A stretch of 64,000 nt of DNA from Campylobacter sp. TTU_617 (GCF_016599045.1 NZ_JAENKV010000008.1:1-64000), one strand, 5' to 3'; numbered from the stretch's first letter, positions 19,571-30,908 are shown. Notes: generated by a model not told the origin, from the letters alone. Made by a program: numbers and translations.

Positions 19571-20080
19571 CTACTTAATCATTTTTTTAAATTTTAAAAC
19601 AAGCTCGACATTACCTATACCTACTCTTAGATCTTTTGCAATTTGCTCTATACTTTTACCTTGCTGAAATAATTCTATAATTTTTTGCTCTTCTGTATCG
19701 TAATTAGGCGTAAGTTTGCTTATACTTTGTGTTTTTTGCTCTAAAGTTAAAATTCTATTTTGCTGTTCATTTTGAAATTCTTCTATAATACTTTCAACAT
19801 TTTGCAAACTTTGCAAAATAGGATAAATTTTATGAGAAACTTCTTTTTCAAGCATTATTTTTACTTCATCTTTTAAAAGATCTATATTAAACTTTTCCTC
19901 ACTATCATCTTTTAAATCTAAATCTTTTTTAAGATAATGTAACTCCTTAGTAAGATCTTCCATAGCATTTTGCAATTTTGTAATTTTACTTGTATTTTCT
20001 TTATCCTTAATATTCATATAGGCTAAAAAAGCAACTAATAAAACAATCATAAAGACTAGATAAAGCACATCTACACTCAT
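19571..20080 (-). CDS. Membrane-anchored coiled-coil protein with C-terminal helix-turn-helix
   Basis: 169 residues: one N-terminal membrane segment (about 5-22), a long Lys/Glu-rich coiled-coil stretch (about 28-125), and a C-terminal module IIELFQQGKSIEQIAKDLRV (about 133-152) resembling a helix-turn-helix. Function is unknown; such proteins are often annotated as DUF6115-type in Campylobacterota, but I am not sure of that assignment. It overlaps the upstream gene by 4 bases. Confidence 0.72.
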   Translation of the reverse strand: MSVDVLYLVFMIVLLVAFLAYMNIKDKENTSKITKLQNAMEDLTKELHYLKKDLDLKDDSEEKFNIDLLKDEVKIMLEKEVSHKIYPILQSLQNVESIIEEFQNEQQNRILTLEQKTQSISKLTPNYDTEEQKIIELFQQGKSIEQIAKDLRVGIGNVELVLKFKKMIK

Positions 20081-20574
20081 TTATTTCCTTTAAAAGTTCT
20101 AATGATATCTCTTTGAATTTCTACTACAAAAGCATTATAAATATCTTGATCACCTGATTTAATCTTAATGATTTTAGCTAACTTTTTATTTAGTGCTTTA
20201 AAATAAAAAGCTATTTTTTGATCATTAATCTCGAATCTAGCATAATATTCTTGGCCTTCTATTAAAATTTCATTCTCAAAACCTATATGCTCAAAATTTA
20301 ACAAACTTATAATATCTGACTGAGCTAAAGCAAGCAATTTATTTTCTTTAAATAAACGATTTTCAATTCTTGAAATATCCTCTTTTAAACTTAAAAGTAA
20401 ATCAAAGATTATCTTTTCAGAATCTTCAAAATCAATCCTATAAGCTATTTTTTTCCATTTGGCTAATTGATGATTTGTGTTAATATTTAAATATTCTTGC
20501 AAAAATAAATTATTATTTATATCACAAGCTTCAAATTCTATCTTTAAATCTGTTTTAAAAAGATTTAATTCCAT
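20077..20574 (-). CDS. Unrecognised cytoplasmic protein
   Basis: 165 residues, no signal peptide or membrane segment, alternating charged and hydrophobic. The middle part (QEYYARFEINDQKIAFYFKA) looks like a beta-rich PilZ-like fold, but this is a guess without a diagnostic motif. It overlaps the prenyltransferase gene by 10 bases upstream and the coiled-coil gene by 4 downstream. Confidence 0.7.
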   Translation of the reverse strand: MELNLFKTDLKIEFEACDINNNLFLQEYLNINTNHQLAKWKKIAYRIDFEDSEKIIFDLLLSLKEDISRIENRLFKENKLLALAQSDIISLLNFEHIGFENEILIEGQEYYARFEINDQKIAFYFKALNKKLAKIIKIKSGDQDIYNAFVVEIQRDIIRTFKGNK

Positions 20575-21440
20575 AATAAATCAACCCATATAAAAATAAA
20601 AAAAATAATACTCAAATATCCATTTAAAGTAAAGAAAGCTTTATTAATATGAGAAAAATTTTTACGGACAATTTTATGTTCAAAAAATAAAATTAAAGCG
20701 CTAAGAATTACACCTATTAAAGCAAAATTTCCTAAAGGAGAGACAAAAACAAAAATAAGCCAAAAACATACAGCTAAAATATGAAAAAAAGCTGAAAACA
20801 AAAGAGTAGTCTGACTTCCAAATTTAGCAGGTATAGAATAAAGTCCCATTTTTTTATCATACTCCATATCTTGAAGGCTATATAAAAGATCAAAACCTGC
20901 TGTCCAAAATGTAACTCCTAAACATAAGAATATACTAAAAATATGAATTTCTCCTAATACCACAATACTTCCCGCAATAGGAGCCAAACCCAAACAAAAA
21001 CCAAGAACTAAATGCACAAAAGAACTAAAACGTTTAAAAGCTGAATAAAATGCCAAAATAAAGAGTACAGGAAAGGAAAGAATAAAAGCTAAATTATTAA
21101 TAAAATAAGAGCAAAGAATAAAAACCAAAGCATTAAAAACGATAAAAATCCATATACTTTTTTTACCAATACGACCATTAATATTAGGTCTATCTTTACA
21201 ACGAGGATTGTTTAAATCAATATCTTCATCCATCAAGCGATTTGAAGCCATAGCAAAATTTCTAGCACTAATGGCACAAATAATTCCTAAAATTAAGGCT
21301 TTAAATCCAAACCAAGCACTATCATTTGCTATTTTTGAAGCAACAAGCATAGAACTTAATAAAAAAGGTAAGGCAAAAATAGAATGTTTAAATACAATCA
21401 AATCTAAAATATCTTTAAATTTATTCCATATTAAACTCAT
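20565..21440 (-). CDS. ubiA: UbiA-family polyprenyltransferase (menaquinone, probably MqnP-type)
   Basis: A 291-residue membrane enzyme with about 8-9 hydrophobic segments that attaches a polyprenyl chain to an aromatic quinone precursor. The two aspartate-rich prenyl-diphosphate motifs are NRLMDEDIDLNNPRCKDRP (about residues 67-85) and DLLYSLQDMEYDKKMG in the second half. Campylobacter makes menaquinone by the futalosine route, so the acceptor is probably 1,4-dihydroxy-6-naphthoate rather than 4-hydroxybenzoate. Divergent from miaA. Confidence 0.9.
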   Translation of the reverse strand: MSLIWNKFKDILDLIVFKHSIFALPFLLSSMLVASKIANDSAWFGFKALILGIICAISARNFAMASNRLMDEDIDLNNPRCKDRPNINGRIGKKSIWIFIVFNALVFILCSYFINNLAFILSFPVLFILAFYSAFKRFSSFVHLVLGFCLGLAPIAGSIVVLGEIHIFSIFLCLGVTFWTAGFDLLYSLQDMEYDKKMGLYSIPAKFGSQTTLLFSAFFHILAVCFWLIFVFVSPLGNFALIGVILSALILFFEHKIVRKNFSHINKAFFTLNGYLSIIFFIFIWVDLLWN

Positions 21441-21507
21441 TAAAACTCTTTTATAAATTTTTGTTATGATTTTACTAAAATTTTATAAATTTTTAGAAAG
21501 TTTAATA

Positions 21508-22377
21508 ATGTTTTTTGAATTTGCACTCATTGGTCCTACAGCTAGCGGAAAAACTGCTATTGCAAATGCTTTAGCTTACGAATTTAAAGCTGCTATCTTA
21601 AGTCTTGATAGCCTTTGTATTTATAAACAAATTAATATAGCAAACGCTAAAAGTGAAGATAAAATTTTAAATGAGCTTGATTATTTTGGAGTAAATCTTT
21701 TAAATGTAAATGAACATTTTAATGTTTCTTTATTTATGCAAGAATATGAAAAAGCAAAAAAATGGGCCCAAGACAAACAGAAAATTCTTATTATAACTGG
21801 TGGAACGAGCTTTTATCTTAAAATTTTAATGCAAGGATTAAGCGAAAAAATAGAAGAAAAAGAAATTACAATTAGCAATAATGAAATATATGAACTCTTA
21901 CAAAAAATAGATCCTACTTTTAAAATCGAAAAAAATGATACTTATCGTCTAAAAAAATGGTTTAATATTTATGAAAGCACTAAAGAAATACCAAGCGTTT
22001 TTTTAAAGAAAACTCAAAAAAAACCTTTAATTGAAAAAATGGAAATTTATAATCTATCTTGGGATAAAGAAGAACTTAGAAAAAACATACAAAAACGCAC
22101 TAAATTAATGTTAGATCTAGGCTTAGTAGATGAAGCTAAAAACCTTTTTGAAAAATATGATGCAAATTTAAAACCTTTAAATTCTATAGGATTAAAAGAA
22201 TGTAAAGCTTATTTAAATAATCAAATATCGTATAAAGAATTAGAAAATTTAATCAATATCCACACTGCACAACTTGCAAAAAGACAAAGAACTTTTAATA
22301 AACAATTTGAAAAAATAGATCTTAATTATGATGAAGCTTTTTTGTATTTGCAAAAAAAACTTCAATCATTGAATTAA
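21508..22377 (+). CDS. miaA: tRNA dimethylallyltransferase
   Basis: Transfers a dimethylallyl group to A37 of tRNAs reading UNN codons. I chose the ATG at 21508 (289 residues, [16 protein letters not shown]) because the P-loop GPTASGKT must be near the N-terminus; the frame is open back to 21466. GGTSFYLK and RLKKW segments are typical. The 3' end overlaps that of convergent pflA by 12 bases. Confidence 0.95.
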   Translation: MFFEFALIGPTASGKTAIANALAYEFKAAILSLDSLCIYKQINIANAKSEDKILNELDYFGVNLLNVNEHFNVSLFMQEYEKAKKWAQDKQKILIITGGTSFYLKILMQGLSEKIEEKEITISNNEIYELLQKIDPTFKIEKNDTYRLKKWFNIYESTKEIPSVFLKKTQKKPLIEKMEIYNLSWDKEELRKNIQKRTKLMLDLGLVDEAKNLFEKYDANLKPLNSIGLKECKAYLNNQISYKELENLINIHTAQLAKRQRTFNKQFEKIDLNYDEAFLYLQKKLQSLN

Positions 22378-24729
22378 TTGATTTTTCTGACTACATAAGT
22401 TTTGCCAGCTAGAACTTGCATTGATATCTAAACATTGTTTTAAACTTTCTTTTTGTGCATTAACATCTTTTAAATTTTCATAAATTCCACTTTGTATATA
22501 TAAAGCCCTAGCCCTATCATTTGGTGATAATTTTAGCTTTAAAAGATCGGTTAAAACACTCAAGGCCTTTTCATTTTGATTGGTATTTTGTAAAGTATCT
22601 AAATAAATAAATTCTAAATTTGGACTAAAAAGATTAATCCCTTTTAAATTTTGATAATCAATTGCCTTTGGCGCATAAGTTAAAATAGTTGTTTGCATAT
22701 TATGATCATTTGCATAAGTAAGTAAAGCATCATAAAGCTCTACCATATTAAAATTCATAGGAAAACTCTCTAAAATTTGTAAAATATCCATTGCTTTATT
22801 ATAATCATTTAAACGCAAATAAGATAAAAATTCTAAATAATAAGCTTTAAAATTTTCTTCATCGCTTTTTAATATTCTTGAATTTATGATTTCATCAGCA
22901 ATTTTAATCACTTGAGTATATTGTTTATTATCAAATAAAATTTGCGCTTTTTGTAATCCATAAAAAATACTATCTTCGTGATAATTTTTATCAATGTATT
23001 GCAAAGCTTCATCTAATCTAGATGTTCTTTGAAAACAAGTAAGCATTTTCTTTTTATTGCTAATTTTTTGCCCTATATCATAAGCTTTAAATTCTTCAAA
23101 AATTTCACTTGCTCTAATACAATCATCTTTTTGTAATTCCTCGCTAAGTAAAAAAGTAGCAGAATCTTCTAAAATTTTAAGAGTTGAAGGAATTTTGATT
23201 TTCTCAATTTGATCTTTATAAGTAATTATTTTTGGATAATTTTTCTCTTTATAATAAAGTTTAATGTCTTCTTCTAAGGCTTTATTACTAATAGCTTGAT
23301 CACTTTGTTCATATTGTTTTATTATTTCTTCATAACGTTGATGGAGTAAGGTTGCATTATTATCATCTAATTTTAAAAAAACTTCATCATTAGCTTTTCT
23401 AATTTCATCAATATAAAGCCCATCTACAAATTCATTCATATATAAATTTATATATTTTTTTGCCTTTAAAGCTTCTTTAGTATGAAGCAAAGAAAAAATT
23501 AAATTTTTTAAAACATTTTCATAACGAGGATCTGTTTTATCCATTTGTTCAAAAGTATCCTCATAAATTGAAGAACTTGTATCATACTTTTGATTTTTAT
23601 AAAAAAGATTAGCAAGATCTAATGCTCTTGAGATATCTTTTCCAAAATATTTTGGATCTGCTTTTAAAACAATATCAATATAATCAATTGCTTGTTTTAT
23701 TTTATTATTTGTTATCAAATCTTTTGATAAAGATAAAGCAGATCTTGCTGCAAGATCTAAATTTTTATTATTATAGAAAGTATTTTCATAAATTGAAATT
23801 GCTCTTTCTTTATCTCCTAAATCATAAATGTAATCAGCATAATCAAGTCTTGCAAGATCTGTAAAATAATTATTTGCTTGCTCATTATTTAAAATCGACA
23901 TTACATAATCAACATCAGCCTTTTGAGAAAGTGCTATATATGTTCTTAGCATGATATATAAAACTTCTGGAAAATTTTTATCACTTGTAAAAGTCCTCAT
24001 CCAATTTTTAGCATCATCAATCATACTTTCTAAAATCTGTTGATCTCTAGAATCTGAATTTTGAGTATAAATTTTATTTTGTGCCCTTAATTTATAAAGA
24101 GCAAATTCACTCATAAAAATACTACCTTTATAACGATTAATAGCATTTCTTGCATCTGTAATAACTTGTTCATAATTTTGTTTTTGATAGTCTTTTTCTA
24201 TACGTAAAAAAGTATTAATGTCAGCACTTTGAGGGATAAATACCGGATCTGAGTTTAAATCAAGAGCTCCTATATAAGGAAGGCTTTGATGAGGAAAATC
24301 TATGGGAAATTCTAAACCATTGTACTCTTTAGTATTAGCAATATTTGGCACAAAAGCAAATGTAAGACTTTTTGATTTTAAAGAATTATCAGTGCGAATT
24401 TCAGTATCCATAAAAATATTTTGCGAAAAATTATATACTTTAGTATCAACTTTTGGAAAGATTAATAATTTTATTTTTTGATCTTCTTTAATAAATCTAA
24501 GATCAAATAAAGCAAAATTTTGATCTTTTAACTCATTATTTACTACACCTAAAATTTCACATTCGTAGTGAATTTTAGTATCTTCAATAACACTTTTGCA
24601 TGTAAATTCTTGATCATTATTAATATGTAAAATTGCAAAAGGTTGATTATTCTCACGACCTGTATTTAACACTAAATCAAATGCAAAAAGTTTTATAATG
24701 CTTAATAATATTAAAATTAAAATTTTCAT
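22366..24729 (-). CDS. pflA: Paralysed-flagella protein PflA, TPR-repeat motor scaffold
   Basis: 787 residues with a short signal peptide (about 1-16), a beta-rich region to about residue 190, and a long all-helical part with tetratricopeptide-like repeats. In C. jejuni PflA is periplasmic and builds, with PflB, the disc that holds extra stator units in the wide flagellar motor; mutants have intact but paralysed flagella. It lies 19 bases after nuoN, so it may be reached by the nuo message. It overlaps miaA tail to tail. Confidence 0.9.
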   Translation of the reverse strand: MKILILILLSIIKLFAFDLVLNTGRENNQPFAILHINNDQEFTCKSVIEDTKIHYECEILGVVNNELKDQNFALFDLRFIKEDQKIKLLIFPKVDTKVYNFSQNIFMDTEIRTDNSLKSKSLTFAFVPNIANTKEYNGLEFPIDFPHQSLPYIGALDLNSDPVFIPQSADINTFLRIEKDYQKQNYEQVITDARNAINRYKGSIFMSEFALYKLRAQNKIYTQNSDSRDQQILESMIDDAKNWMRTFTSDKNFPEVLYIMLRTYIALSQKADVDYVMSILNNEQANNYFTDLARLDYADYIYDLGDKERAISIYENTFYNNKNLDLAARSALSLSKDLITNNKIKQAIDYIDIVLKADPKYFGKDISRALDLANLFYKNQKYDTSSSIYEDTFEQMDKTDPRYENVLKNLIFSLLHTKEALKAKKYINLYMNEFVDGLYIDEIRKANDEVFLKLDDNNATLLHQRYEEIIKQYEQSDQAISNKALEEDIKLYYKEKNYPKIITYKDQIEKIKIPSTLKILEDSATFLLSEELQKDDCIRASEIFEEFKAYDIGQKISNKKKMLTCFQRTSRLDEALQYIDKNYHEDSIFYGLQKAQILFDNKQYTQVIKIADEIINSRILKSDEENFKAYYLEFLSYLRLNDYNKAMDILQILESFPMNFNMVELYDALLTYANDHNMQTTILTYAPKAIDYQNLKGINLFSPNLEFIYLDTLQNTNQNEKALSVLTDLLKLKLSPNDRARALYIQSGIYENLKDVNAQKESLKQCLDINASSSWQNLCSQKNQLIQ

Positions 24730-24748
24730 AAATTAATTACAAAAACTC

Positions 24749-26143
24749 CTACAACATGAAAAATAGTGCTAAAATATTTACGCCAATACATAAAATCAAT
24801 ACTAAATTTTGTCTAAAATTTAATTTGGTGATATAAATCTTATCTTTCTTTATAAAGAATGCATTAATAATAATTTTAATATAGGCATAAAGCATAATCA
24901 TAGAACTTAAAGCAATAAATAAAGCTAAATATCCATAGCCATTTTCTATAATAGATTTTAAAATCATAACCTTACCCCAAAATACCCCAAAAGGAGGAAT
25001 CCCAGCTAAAGAAAGAACACAAATTCCTAAACAAATAGCTATTAAAGGTCTTTTAGTTAAAATTCCTTGCAAATCTTCATAAGAACTTTTCTTTAAAAGA
25101 CTTAAAATTAAAAAGATAGCATAGTTAGCAAAAGCAAACAATACCCAATATCCAAAAATAGGAATTAAGCTCAAACTAAAATCTTCTTGATTGTATCGCA
25201 ACAAAGGAATTAAAGCACATAATACAAAAGAAGAATGAACCACAGAACTATAGGCTAACATTTTTTTAATATTTTGCTGGCTTAATGAACTTATAGCTGC
25301 TAATATCATAGAAAAAACTGCTATTATCATTATAATATATTCAAATCCTAAATTACTCATAAAATTAAAAATTCTTAATATAACAACAAGTATAGCAACT
25401 TTTGGAACAACTGAAATAAAAGCAACCAAATTTGTATGGGCCGCATAATAAACATCTTTTAACCAAAAATGAAAAGGTATTAAAGAAAGCTTGATGGCAC
25501 ATAAAATAAAAATAATAACCCCTATACTTAAAAATAAAGGATCTTTTTGAAATTCATTTTTTAACGCAAGGGTAGAATTTAGATCTAAACTGCCTGTTTT
25601 CATATAAAATAATGCACAAGCAAGAGTAAAAAATCCTGCTCCAACAGCAGCAACGCTAAAATATTTAATACTAGAAGAAATAGCATTTTGCGTTCCTCTC
25701 ATAGCAATCAATGTATAAAGGGCTAAGGAAGATCCTTCAAGAGCAATAAAAATTAAAATCAAATTAGAACTTGAAACCATCAATAATAATGAAGAAACCA
25801 TAAATAAAAATAAAGGATAAAATTCACTTTTATTTTTTTCTCTATCCATTAAAAGGTATAAAAAGGAAAAAAATAAAATAATACAAGATGCATAAAAAGA
25901 TACTATATCACTTCTTAAAGTATCCAAAAATGCTTTAGCCTCTATACCTTGCATACTCATATTTGATAAAATTAAGAAAAAAGAAAAAATTAAAGATAAA
26001 ATACTAATGCTTATATAAAAACTTCTATGAAGCTTATAAAAAGCTGAACAAAATAAAAGAATAATTGCAATAATAATTAAAAAAATAAAAGGATATGCCA
26101 AAGCTATATTAAGTGCTTCAAAATTAATAAATTCATTTAGCAT
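24749..26143 (-). CDS. nuoN: Complex I subunit NuoN
   Basis: 464-residue antiporter-like membrane subunit of complex I with about 14 hydrophobic segments. The proton-channel lysines and glutamates of the family are visible in FIALEGSSLALY and KLSLIPFHFWLKD. Its start overlaps the nuoM stop by 11 bases. Last gene of the nuo run. Confidence 0.95.
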   Translation of the reverse strand: MLNEFINFEALNIALAYPFIFLIIIAIILLFCSAFYKLHRSFYISISILSLIFSFFLILSNMSMQGIEAKAFLDTLRSDIVSFYASCIILFFSFLYLLMDREKNKSEFYPLFLFMVSSLLLMVSSSNLILIFIALEGSSLALYTLIAMRGTQNAISSSIKYFSVAAVGAGFFTLACALFYMKTGSLDLNSTLALKNEFQKDPLFLSIGVIIFILCAIKLSLIPFHFWLKDVYYAAHTNLVAFISVVPKVAILVVILRIFNFMSNLGFEYIIMIIAVFSMILAAISSLSQQNIKKMLAYSSVVHSSFVLCALIPLLRYNQEDFSLSLIPIFGYWVLFAFANYAIFLILSLLKKSSYEDLQGILTKRPLIAICLGICVLSLAGIPPFGVFWGKVMILKSIIENGYGYLALFIALSSMIMLYAYIKIIINAFFIKKDKIYITKLNFRQNLVLILCIGVNILALFFML

Positions 26144-27623
26144 AACTTTCTCCTTTTAAATTAGATAAAAATTCTATTGTACTTTTTTCAATAGCTTTAA
26201 TATTCATAGTATTTATCAACTCTTTACTATTTTCTTGTAAAGGTTGTAAAAAAATCTTAGGGGCAACTCCAAGATAAAAAATTAAAATTGTAGCAATACT
26301 TAAAACAAAAATTTCCCTAGGATAAAGCTTAAAGCCTGCAATACCATTATCTTTTTGCATAAAAAATATTTTTCTAAATAAATTAAGCATATAGATAGCT
26401 CCAAGTATAATCACCAAACCAGCTAAAAATGCATATAAAAGATTGATCTTGGCAATACCTAATAATACTAAAAACTCACCGATAAAAGATAAAGTTAAAG
26501 GTAAAGAAATACTAGATAATAAAACAATAGCAAAGAAAATTGCAAATAAAGGCGCTTTACTTGCTAAAGAATGGTAAAAAGAAATTTCATAAGTATTATA
26601 TCTTTGAAATAAGCTTTGCATCATTAAAAATAAAACTCCCGTTACAAGTCCATGTGCAAACATATAAAATACAGCTCCGCTTATACCTAAAACATTAAAA
26701 GAAAAAATACCAAGAACAATAACACCAATATGAGATAAAGAACTATAAGCAACCAATTCTTTTAAATCATCACTCCTATAAGCAATTAAAGCACAATAAA
26801 TAATACTTACTATACACAAAGCCGCAATTAAAGGCATATAATACACGCTAGCATCTGGGAAAAGTACTAAGCAAAATTTTAAAAAACCAAAAGGAGCCAT
26901 CTTAAAAGCTACAAGCATTACAGAAACAATTGTTGGAGATTTTGCATAAACTTTTGGCGCCCAAGTGTGAAAAGGAAATAAAGGCGATTTTATAGCAAAA
27001 GCTATAAAAAAAGCTGCAAAAAGAATAAGTTGTTCATTTAAATTTGCCCCAGAAACATTATTTTTCCAAATTTCTAAATCAAAAGTCCAAATATTTAAAA
27101 GTTGATAATTTAAATAAGCTAAATAAATCATAGCAACAAGCATTAAGATAGAACCTATAAAAGCATAGATAAAAAACTTGATTCCATATTTAAATTCTTT
27201 AGAATAAATTCCTATAATATAAATTAAAGGTAAAAGAGAAAATTCCCAAAAAATGTAAAAAAGTAAAGCATCTAAAGCACTAAAAAGTCCTAGCATTGCA
27301 AATTCTAATAAAAATATATTTAATACAATATCTTTTTGTTCTAGCTTTAAAAATACAAAAGAAAGAAATACCATTAAAGAACAAAGAAGCATCAAAATTA
27401 AAGCTATGCTATCTATTCCAATATGGTAATTAAAAAATTTTAAAATTTCAAAAGAAACTTTATACTCAAAATCAGTTCCTGATAAAAAATCTAAAAAAAC
27501 TTTGATATTTAGCACCAAAACTATAAAACTTGCCAAGACGCTAAAAATTTTAATCCCACCACGTTTTAAAAGTAAAATGACAAAAGCGGCAACTAAAGGA
27601 GAAAAAATCAAATAATTTAACAT
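26133..27623 (-). CDS. nuoM: Complex I subunit NuoM
   Basis: 496-residue antiporter-like proton-pumping subunit. FYIFWEFSLLPLIYIIG carries the key glutamate, and KSPLFPFHTWAPKVYAKSP the channel lysine and histidine. A 30-bp segment in its N-terminal codons (27568-27597) is repeated exactly in the last codons of nuoL (27644-27673); both encode VAAFVILL. Confidence 0.96.
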   Translation of the reverse strand: MLNYLIFSPLVAAFVILLLKRGGIKIFSVLASFIVLVLNIKVFLDFLSGTDFEYKVSFEILKFFNYHIGIDSIALILMLLCSLMVFLSFVFLKLEQKDIVLNIFLLEFAMLGLFSALDALLFYIFWEFSLLPLIYIIGIYSKEFKYGIKFFIYAFIGSILMLVAMIYLAYLNYQLLNIWTFDLEIWKNNVSGANLNEQLILFAAFFIAFAIKSPLFPFHTWAPKVYAKSPTIVSVMLVAFKMAPFGFLKFCLVLFPDASVYYMPLIAALCIVSIIYCALIAYRSDDLKELVAYSSLSHIGVIVLGIFSFNVLGISGAVFYMFAHGLVTGVLFLMMQSLFQRYNTYEISFYHSLASKAPLFAIFFAIVLLSSISLPLTLSFIGEFLVLLGIAKINLLYAFLAGLVIILGAIYMLNLFRKIFFMQKDNGIAGFKLYPREIFVLSIATILIFYLGVAPKIFLQPLQENSKELINTMNIKAIEKSTIEFLSNLKGESYAK

Positions 27624-27673
27624 ATTAAACCATCCATACTAAAAAAAGTAAAATGACAAAAGCGGCAACTAAA
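27568..27673. repeat. 30-bp perfect direct repeat across the nuoL/nuoM junction
   Basis: Positions 27568-27597 and 27644-27673 are identical. One copy codes for the start of NuoM and the other for the end of NuoL, 76 bases apart, and both read VAAFVILL in the same frame sense. Confidence 0.9.
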
Positions 27674-29421
27674 AATTTAAGCATTAATGAAAGCGAATTG
27701 GACATAATAATTTTTTTAGACAATAAATTAAGATTTAAAACAATCTTATCTATACAAGCATCAAAAATATAAATATCACAATGCTTCATTACTGCACACA
27801 AACTTGCATATTTTTTAATTAAAAAATTATGATAAAACTTAGGAATATAATACTCATTGCTTAAAAGTTTATAAATATTTTTTTGCTCTAAATTTGGTTT
27901 AAACCAAGATTTTTTATAAGCAACAATAGCTAAAAGTATTCCAAAAATAGCAGCAATACTTGCAAGAATCATTACAAGAGAATTTTGCGCATTAATATAA
28001 ACAAGTTTAATACTTATAAAATCAAAAAATTTATGCTCAAAAAATCCTAAAATAATAGCTAAAATCGCCAAAGGAGTCATTGATAAAAGAGCCAATTTAC
28101 TTGCTTCGTGAGGATGAGTATTATGTCTTTTTGGGGTAAAAAATACAAGCATTAAAAGTCTAAAACTATAAAATGCTGTCATAAAAGCTGCTATTAAAAG
28201 CACCAAAAAAATCCCGTGATGAAAAGTTATAAAAGAGTAGCCTAAAATCAAATCTTTAGAAAAGAATCCAGCAAAAGGATAAATTCCTGCTAAAGCCAAA
28301 GATCCAATAAGCATAAAAATGGCTGTAATTTTCATAGGATTAAAAAGTCCACCCATTTTTCTAATATCCAAATTATTATTCATAGCATGCATTACATTTG
28401 CAGCACCTAAAAATAACAAAGATTTAAAAAAAGCGTGAGTTACTAAATGAAATAAAGCTATACTATAAGCCCCTAATCCTGCCGCAACAAACATATAACC
28501 TAATTGAGAAAGGGTTGAATAAGCAATAATACGCTTTAAATCAGTAGCTACTAAAGCCATAGAAGCGGCAAATAAAGCTACAAAAGCTCCTACAAAAGCT
28601 ATTATATAGCTTACTTCAGGAACTAAATCATAAATTATATTAGCGCGAATTACCAAATAAACCCCTGCAGTAACCATAGTTGCTGCGTGAATTAAAGCTG
28701 AAACTGGAGTAGGTCCAGCCATAGCATCTGCAAGCCAAGTATGAAAAGGAAATTGTGCTGATTTTCCCATAGCACCTATAAATAAACAAATTGCTATAAG
28801 AACTAAAGCAGAATGATCAATACTTGAAATCAAAGAAAAAACTTCATCATATTTTAAAGTATTTGTTTGCAAATAAAGCCAAAAAATTCCAATTAGCATT
28901 CCAAGATCACTAATTCTATTCATAATAAAAGCTTCATTAGCTGCAAAAGAATATTTATTATTTTTATACCAAAAACCGATTAAAAGCCAAGAGCATAAAC
29001 CAACTCCTTCCCAGCCTATAAATAATCCTAAGAAATTATCGCTCATAACTAAAAACATCATAGAAAAAACAAAAAGACCTAAATAAGAAAAATATTTATT
29101 AAATCCCTCATCATCTTGCATATAAAAAATACTATAAAAATGAACTAAAGTAGCAACTATGCTTACCACACTCATCATAGTTAAAGAAACAGCATCAATA
29201 TCAAATCCAAAAGAAAGACCTATAGTAGGAATCCATTCAAAAAGTGCAATATTAAAACTTTGATTTTCAAAAAGAAGTATTAATGAGCTCAAAGCACTTA
29301 AAGCTATAAAAAATGAACACAAAAATCCTACAATAATTTTTTTCTTACTCAAAGAGAAACAAGAAGCTAAAATAAATGCCATAAAAGGCGCAAAAAGAGA
29401 AATTAAAGCTAAATTTTGCAT
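27625..29421 (-). CDS. nuoL: Complex I subunit NuoL
   Basis: 598-residue distal antiporter-like subunit. GWEGVGLCSWLLIGFW and KSAQFPFHTWLADAMAGPTPVSALIHAAT (in two parts) are the typical proton-channel regions; the C-terminal end includes the lateral helix and a final membrane segment. It starts 1 base after the nuoK stop. Length is slightly below the E. coli subunit. Confidence 0.97.
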   Translation of the reverse strand: MQNLALISLFAPFMAFILASCFSLSKKKIIVGFLCSFFIALSALSSLILLFENQSFNIALFEWIPTIGLSFGFDIDAVSLTMMSVVSIVATLVHFYSIFYMQDDEGFNKYFSYLGLFVFSMMFLVMSDNFLGLFIGWEGVGLCSWLLIGFWYKNNKYSFAANEAFIMNRISDLGMLIGIFWLYLQTNTLKYDEVFSLISSIDHSALVLIAICLFIGAMGKSAQFPFHTWLADAMAGPTPVSALIHAATMVTAGVYLVIRANIIYDLVPEVSYIIAFVGAFVALFAASMALVATDLKRIIAYSTLSQLGYMFVAAGLGAYSIALFHLVTHAFFKSLLFLGAANVMHAMNNNLDIRKMGGLFNPMKITAIFMLIGSLALAGIYPFAGFFSKDLILGYSFITFHHGIFLVLLIAAFMTAFYSFRLLMLVFFTPKRHNTHPHEASKLALLSMTPLAILAIILGFFEHKFFDFISIKLVYINAQNSLVMILASIAAIFGILLAIVAYKKSWFKPNLEQKNIYKLLSNEYYIPKFYHNFLIKKYASLCAVMKHCDIYIFDACIDKIVLNLNLLSKKIIMSNSLSLMLKFLVAAFVILLFLVWMV

Positions 29422-29422
29422 A

Positions 29423-29719
29423 TTACACCTCTACTTCTTTTAAACTTTTTAATTCTAAGCTTCCTTTTTTTCTATACCAAAGAACACACAAAGCTACTCC
29501 TACTGCTACTTCACAAGCTGCTATACCCATAATAAAAAGTGCAAAAACTTGTCCATTTAAGTCATTGTGCATTTTTGAAGCAGCAATTAAAATTAAATTT
29601 GCAGCATTAAGTAAAATTTCAGTAGAAATAAAAAGCATAATTAAATTTTGTCTTTTTAAAATACCTATAAGTCCAACTATAAACATTAAAATTGCAATAA
29701 TAAAATATTTTTCTATCAT
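29423..29719 (-). CDS. nuoK: Complex I subunit NuoK
   Basis: 98-residue subunit with three membrane segments. The two membrane glutamates of the family are in STEILLNAANL and ACEVAVGVAL. ATG overlaps the nuoJ stop by one base. Confidence 0.96.
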   Translation of the reverse strand: MIEKYFIIAILMFIVGLIGILKRQNLIMLFISTEILLNAANLILIAASKMHNDLNGQVFALFIMGIAACEVAVGVALCVLWYRKKGSLELKSLKEVEV

Positions 29720-30234
29720 TATTTTTCCTTGCCAAACTCTTTATGCGTAAGAACAATAGCACATACTAAAGCTATTAAAAGTAAAACAGCTATAAATTCG
29801 AAAGCCAAAAGATATTTTGAAAAAATAGCAAAAGCAAGTTGCTTACTATAATCAAAAATAAGAGGATCTTTAAGAGTTAAATCAGTACTAATATTTTGAT
29901 ATTTAAACCCACCAATCATTAACAAAAGAAGCAAAGCACTTAAAACAACTAAAAAGAAAAATATTTTTTTGTATTTTATTTTTTCTTTTAATTCTTTAGA
30001 AGAATCAAAAAACATTATAGCAAAACTATAAAGTCCTAAAACTGCTCCACTATAAACGATAATTTGTATTACTCCAATAAATTCAGCATCTAATAAAAAA
30101 TAAAACCCTGATAAAAAAACCATTCCACCAGCTAAAGCCGAAAGTGAATATAAAACATTTTTACTTAAAACAGCCACCAAAAAAAGGCCTAAAACCACCA
30201 CACTAAAAAATACAAAAGCTAAATTTTCTATCAT
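29719..30234 (-). CDS. nuoJ: Complex I subunit NuoJ
   Basis: 171-residue membrane subunit with five segments. I placed the start at 30234 ([10 protein letters not shown]) because this ATG overlaps the nuoI stop as ATGA and follows an AGGGAG Shine-Dalgarno; the frame is open further back to 30273 but would overlap nuoI by 43 bases. [20 protein letters not shown] is the conserved third segment with the pi-bulge region. Confidence 0.93.
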   Translation of the reverse strand: MIENLAFVFFSVVVLGLFLVAVLSKNVLYSLSALAGGMVFLSGFYFLLDAEFIGVIQIIVYSGAVLGLYSFAIMFFDSSKELKEKIKYKKIFFFLVVLSALLLLLMIGGFKYQNISTDLTLKDPLIFDYSKQLAFAIFSKYLLAFEFIAVLLLIALVCAIVLTHKEFGKEK

Positions 30235-30899
30235 TTGTTTTCTCCCTGTGAGGCTAAATTTGGCAATATACATTCTTCATCAGTGCATAAATTATTTTCT
30301 CTTTCTTGTAAAACTTCATAATAGTTTGGAGTTTTTTTAACAAACAAATCAGCATCTTTTCTCAAGCTTCCAGAACCTTCAAATTCTTTTTGAGCTTTAA
30401 GATGATCAATAGGAGTTAAAAAGTCATTTTTATAACCAAAATAAGCTCTTTGTTCTGATGCACTCTCATACTCACTTGTATGGACTATAGCAAGTTCTGG
30501 GCAAACCTCAGCACAAAATCCACAATAAATACAACGTCCTAAATTAATACTATAATTGCTTACTTTTTTACGACCTTCCTCATCTAAAGAAGTTTCCATT
30601 CTTATACAATTACTAATGCAAATTTTCTCACAAAGACCACATCCTATACATCTTTCATTTTCACTTTCAATAAAACGCATTAGTCTATGAACAGCTCTAT
30701 ACCTTGAATCAAGCTTAATTTTTTCAAAAGGATATTTTATTGTCGCACTATTATTTTTCTTTATTAATTCTCTTAAAAGAACAAAAAGTCCCACAAAAAG
30801 TTCTAACTTAATAGATCTTTTTATAGTTTGAGAAATTTTTTGCCAAGTTGTTTGAGGATTTTTTCTTTTCTCATCAACTAAATAATATTGTTTTTCCAT
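30231..30899 (-). CDS. nuoI: Complex I iron-sulfur subunit NuoI
   Basis: 222-residue peripheral subunit carrying clusters N6a and N6b. Two ferredoxin motifs are visible: [11 protein letters not shown] followed by a further Cys, and [13 protein letters not shown] membrane-associated N-terminal helix precedes them. Somewhat longer than the usual 180 because of a charged C-terminal tail. Confidence 0.96.
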   Translation of the reverse strand: MEKQYYLVDEKRKNPQTTWQKISQTIKRSIKLELFVGLFVLLRELIKKNNSATIKYPFEKIKLDSRYRAVHRLMRFIESENERCIGCGLCEKICISNCIRMETSLDEEGRKKVSNYSINLGRCIYCGFCAEVCPELAIVHTSEYESASEQRAYFGYKNDFLTPIDHLKAQKEFEGSGSLRKDADLFVKKTPNYYEVLQERENNLCTDEECILPNLASQGENK

Positions 30900-30908
30900 T
30901 ATAAGTCC

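Noticed and set aside
22366-22395. Possible terminator at the miaA/pflA convergent overlap
   Set aside because: The stem AATCA..TGATT has a mismatch and little GC, so it is too weak to call, although a short T run follows.
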